From positions 1-43,567 of the forward strand of contig NZ_PDKC01000025.1 in assembly GCF_004116495.1 (NCBI RefSeq): a stretch of DNA of 43,567 bases, read 5' to 3'. The notes beneath the pieces are model-generated. The model did no database searches and was not told the DNA's origin. It was given only the letters and a program-made list of their open reading frames with translations. The DNA is from Arcobacter sp. CECT 8985 (GTDB taxonomy: Bacteria; Campylobacterota; Campylobacteria; Campylobacterales; Arcobacteraceae). Positions 42,342 to 43,567 of this stretch are shown here, piece by piece (the stretch's first letter is position 1; every line of letters starts with the position of its first letter). Both the position numbers and the translations under genes were made by a program.

Positions 42342-43520
42342 ATGAAAAGAATCATACTTATTTTATTTATCATACTTTTTTTAGTTGGTTGTAGTAGTAA
42401 CGATATATATAATTTAACAAAGGCTGCAGTTAGTCAAAATCCATCTTTAGCATTTAAAAGTTTAGCAAAATCCAAAACTATAGCATATGCAACAAATCCT
42501 AAAAGTTTAAAAAATGATATTAAATCTCTTGATAAAAATTTTAAAAAAATAATTGAAGGTTTTATAAGAGCTATTAGTGGAGAATGGGGAAAAGATAATG
42601 TTGAACTACCTAAGCAAAAAGAGTATGTTAAATATATGCAAAACTATAAAAGTAGGGCATTAATTGATTTTGATAAAGGTTTAGTTACTATTGAAACGAT
42701 TGATGAAAAAAATACGAAAAAAAGTCTACATAATGCAATAGTGGCAACACTTCTACTTCCAGATGATCCTCAATCAGCTGATTTATTCAATGCTTCGAAA
42801 ATAAAACTAGGTAAAACACCATATTTACTAGGTGAAATAAAAGATGATCAAAATAAAAATATTAGATACTCTTGGCGAGCAAATAGGTTTGCAAAAATAT
42901 TGACAAAAAAAATAAAACATAAAAATATTAAAAAAGCAAATAAAAGTCTAAAAGTTTCTTATGTAGAAATTCCAATGATAAAAGATCATGCATCTGTAAG
43001 AGTTGCAAAATTTAAAAATATTGTTGAGAAATACTCTAAAAAATATAATATAAGTAAAAATTTAATTTATGCAATAATTAAAACAGAGAGTAATTTTAAT
43101 CAATTTGCAATTAGTAATGCAGGTGCAATTGGTTTAATGCAAATAGTTCCATCTACAGCAGGAAAAGATGCATATAAATATTTGACAAATAAAACTTATA
43201 CACCAAGTAAATCTTATTTATTTAATGCAAACAATAACATAAAAATAGGAACTGTATATTTAAAAATTTTAAATGACAGATATTTAAATGGAATATACAA
43301 TAAAATTTCAAAAGAGTATTGTGTTATTAGTGCATATAATACAGGAAGTGGAAATGTATTAAAAACTTTTAGTTCAAATATGCAAAGAGCAAAAAGAATA
43401 ATTAATAACAGTAGTACTTCTAAAGTATACAACAAATTAATAACTAATCTACCTTATAAAGAGACAAGAAGATATCTTCAAAAAGTAATATCTAATAAAA
43501 AAGAGTTTGTAGCATTATAA
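42342..43520 (+). CDS. mltC: Membrane-bound lytic murein transglycosylase, MltC type
   Basis: A 392-residue lipoprotein that cleaves peptidoglycan glycan strands to anhydro ends. The lipobox is LVGC at residues 14-17. The N-terminal DUF3393-like domain covers about 30-200. The SLT domain follows, with the catalytic Glu in IIKTESNFNQ, then NAGAIGLMQIVPSTAG and AYNTGSGNV. It diverges from the MoxR operon. A short hairpin overlapping the stop acts as terminator. Confidence 0.93.
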   Translation: MKRIILILFIILFLVGCSSNDIYNLTKAAVSQNPSLAFKSLAKSKTIAYATNPKSLKNDIKSLDKNFKKIIEGFIRAISGEWGKDNVELPKQKEYVKYMQNYKSRALIDFDKGLVTIETIDEKNTKKSLHNAIVATLLLPDDPQSADLFNASKIKLGKTPYLLGEIKDDQNKNIRYSWRANRFAKILTKKIKHKNIKKANKSLKVSYVEIPMIKDHASVRVAKFKNIVEKYSKKYNISKNLIYAIIKTESNFNQFAISNAGAIGLMQIVPSTAGKDAYKYLTNKTYTPSKSYLFNANNNIKIGTVYLKILNDRYLNGIYNKISKEYCVISAYNTGSGNVLKTFSSNMQRAKRIINNSSTSKVYNKLITNLPYKETRRYLQKVISNKKEFVAL

Positions 43521-43529
43521 ACTCTTTTT
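43501..43529 (+). terminator. Terminator overlapping the mltC stop codon
   Basis: AAGAGTTT and AAACTCTT form an 8-bp stem around the last codons, followed by TTTTC. Confidence 0.7.
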
Positions 43530-43567
43530 CTATTTAAAATAATTTATAATTTAACTCTATATAATAT

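Noticed and set aside
1-43567. CRISPR arrays, insertion sequences, phage genes or integrase sites
   Set aside because: I saw no regularly spaced repeats, transposase motifs, terminal inverted repeats or integrases; the tRNA block shows no adjacent integrase.

Overview
The window is very AT-rich and tightly packed. Its gene content and local gene orders (aroQ - amidohydrolase - sppA; Nfu-like - small helical protein - murE; a paired mnmA; Mqo-type malate oxidation) fit an Arcobacter-like member of the Campylobacterota. This rests on protein recognition and remembered synteny, not on a search; I cannot name the species.

Layout. 1-2965: the end of one TonB-dependent receptor and a complete siderophore-type receptor behind a possible Fur box. 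3095-7022: lepA, an OmpA-family porin-like protein and prs, all on the minus strand. 7023-7434: no protein gene, but a promoter, a rod-like fold and a terminator that together look like a small RNA on the plus strand. 7435-10354: two divergent mnmA genes and folK, with a decayed piece of a second folK between the mnmA genes. 10375-15501: an M24 peptidase, then aroQ, an amidohydrolase, sppA and an RhlE-type helicase. 15561-30268: a 15 kb acetate region, all on the minus strand: two acetate kinases, pta, two sodium:solute symporters each with a small membrane partner, two CBS/DUF294 nucleotidyltransferase-like proteins, an exonuclease, and a Cache-domain two-component system. 30380-31069: eight tRNA genes in two copies of Lys-Glu-Val-Asp. 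31110-33075: cinA-type amidase and mqo. 33428-38400: ileS, a 34-residue membrane microprotein, an Nfu-like protein, a helical protein and murE. 38397-42224: a MoxR-DUF58-VWA operon. 42342-43520: an MltC-type lytic transglycosylase.

The strongest system-level signal is in the acetate region. Three operon starts (pta-ackA, yjcH-actP and DUF4212-symporter) carry the same direct repeat, TGCTA-N6-TGCTA, with an 11-base period, 9-11 bases upstream of a -10 hexamer and all in the same orientation. That is the layout expected for an OmpR/PhoB-type activator, and an OmpR-type regulator with a Cache sensor is encoded at the edge of the region. Each symporter gene is also followed by its own GlnD-like DUF294 protein. 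I infer a carboxylate-sensing regulon joining uptake, activation and a possible nucleotidylylation step. The regulon and the enzyme targets are inference.

Other points of interest are a candidate small RNA with a C/U-rich terminator loop, the folK fragment between the mnmA paralogs, a tRNA-Glu copy with a damaged anticodon stem, and dyad symmetries between mqo and ileS.
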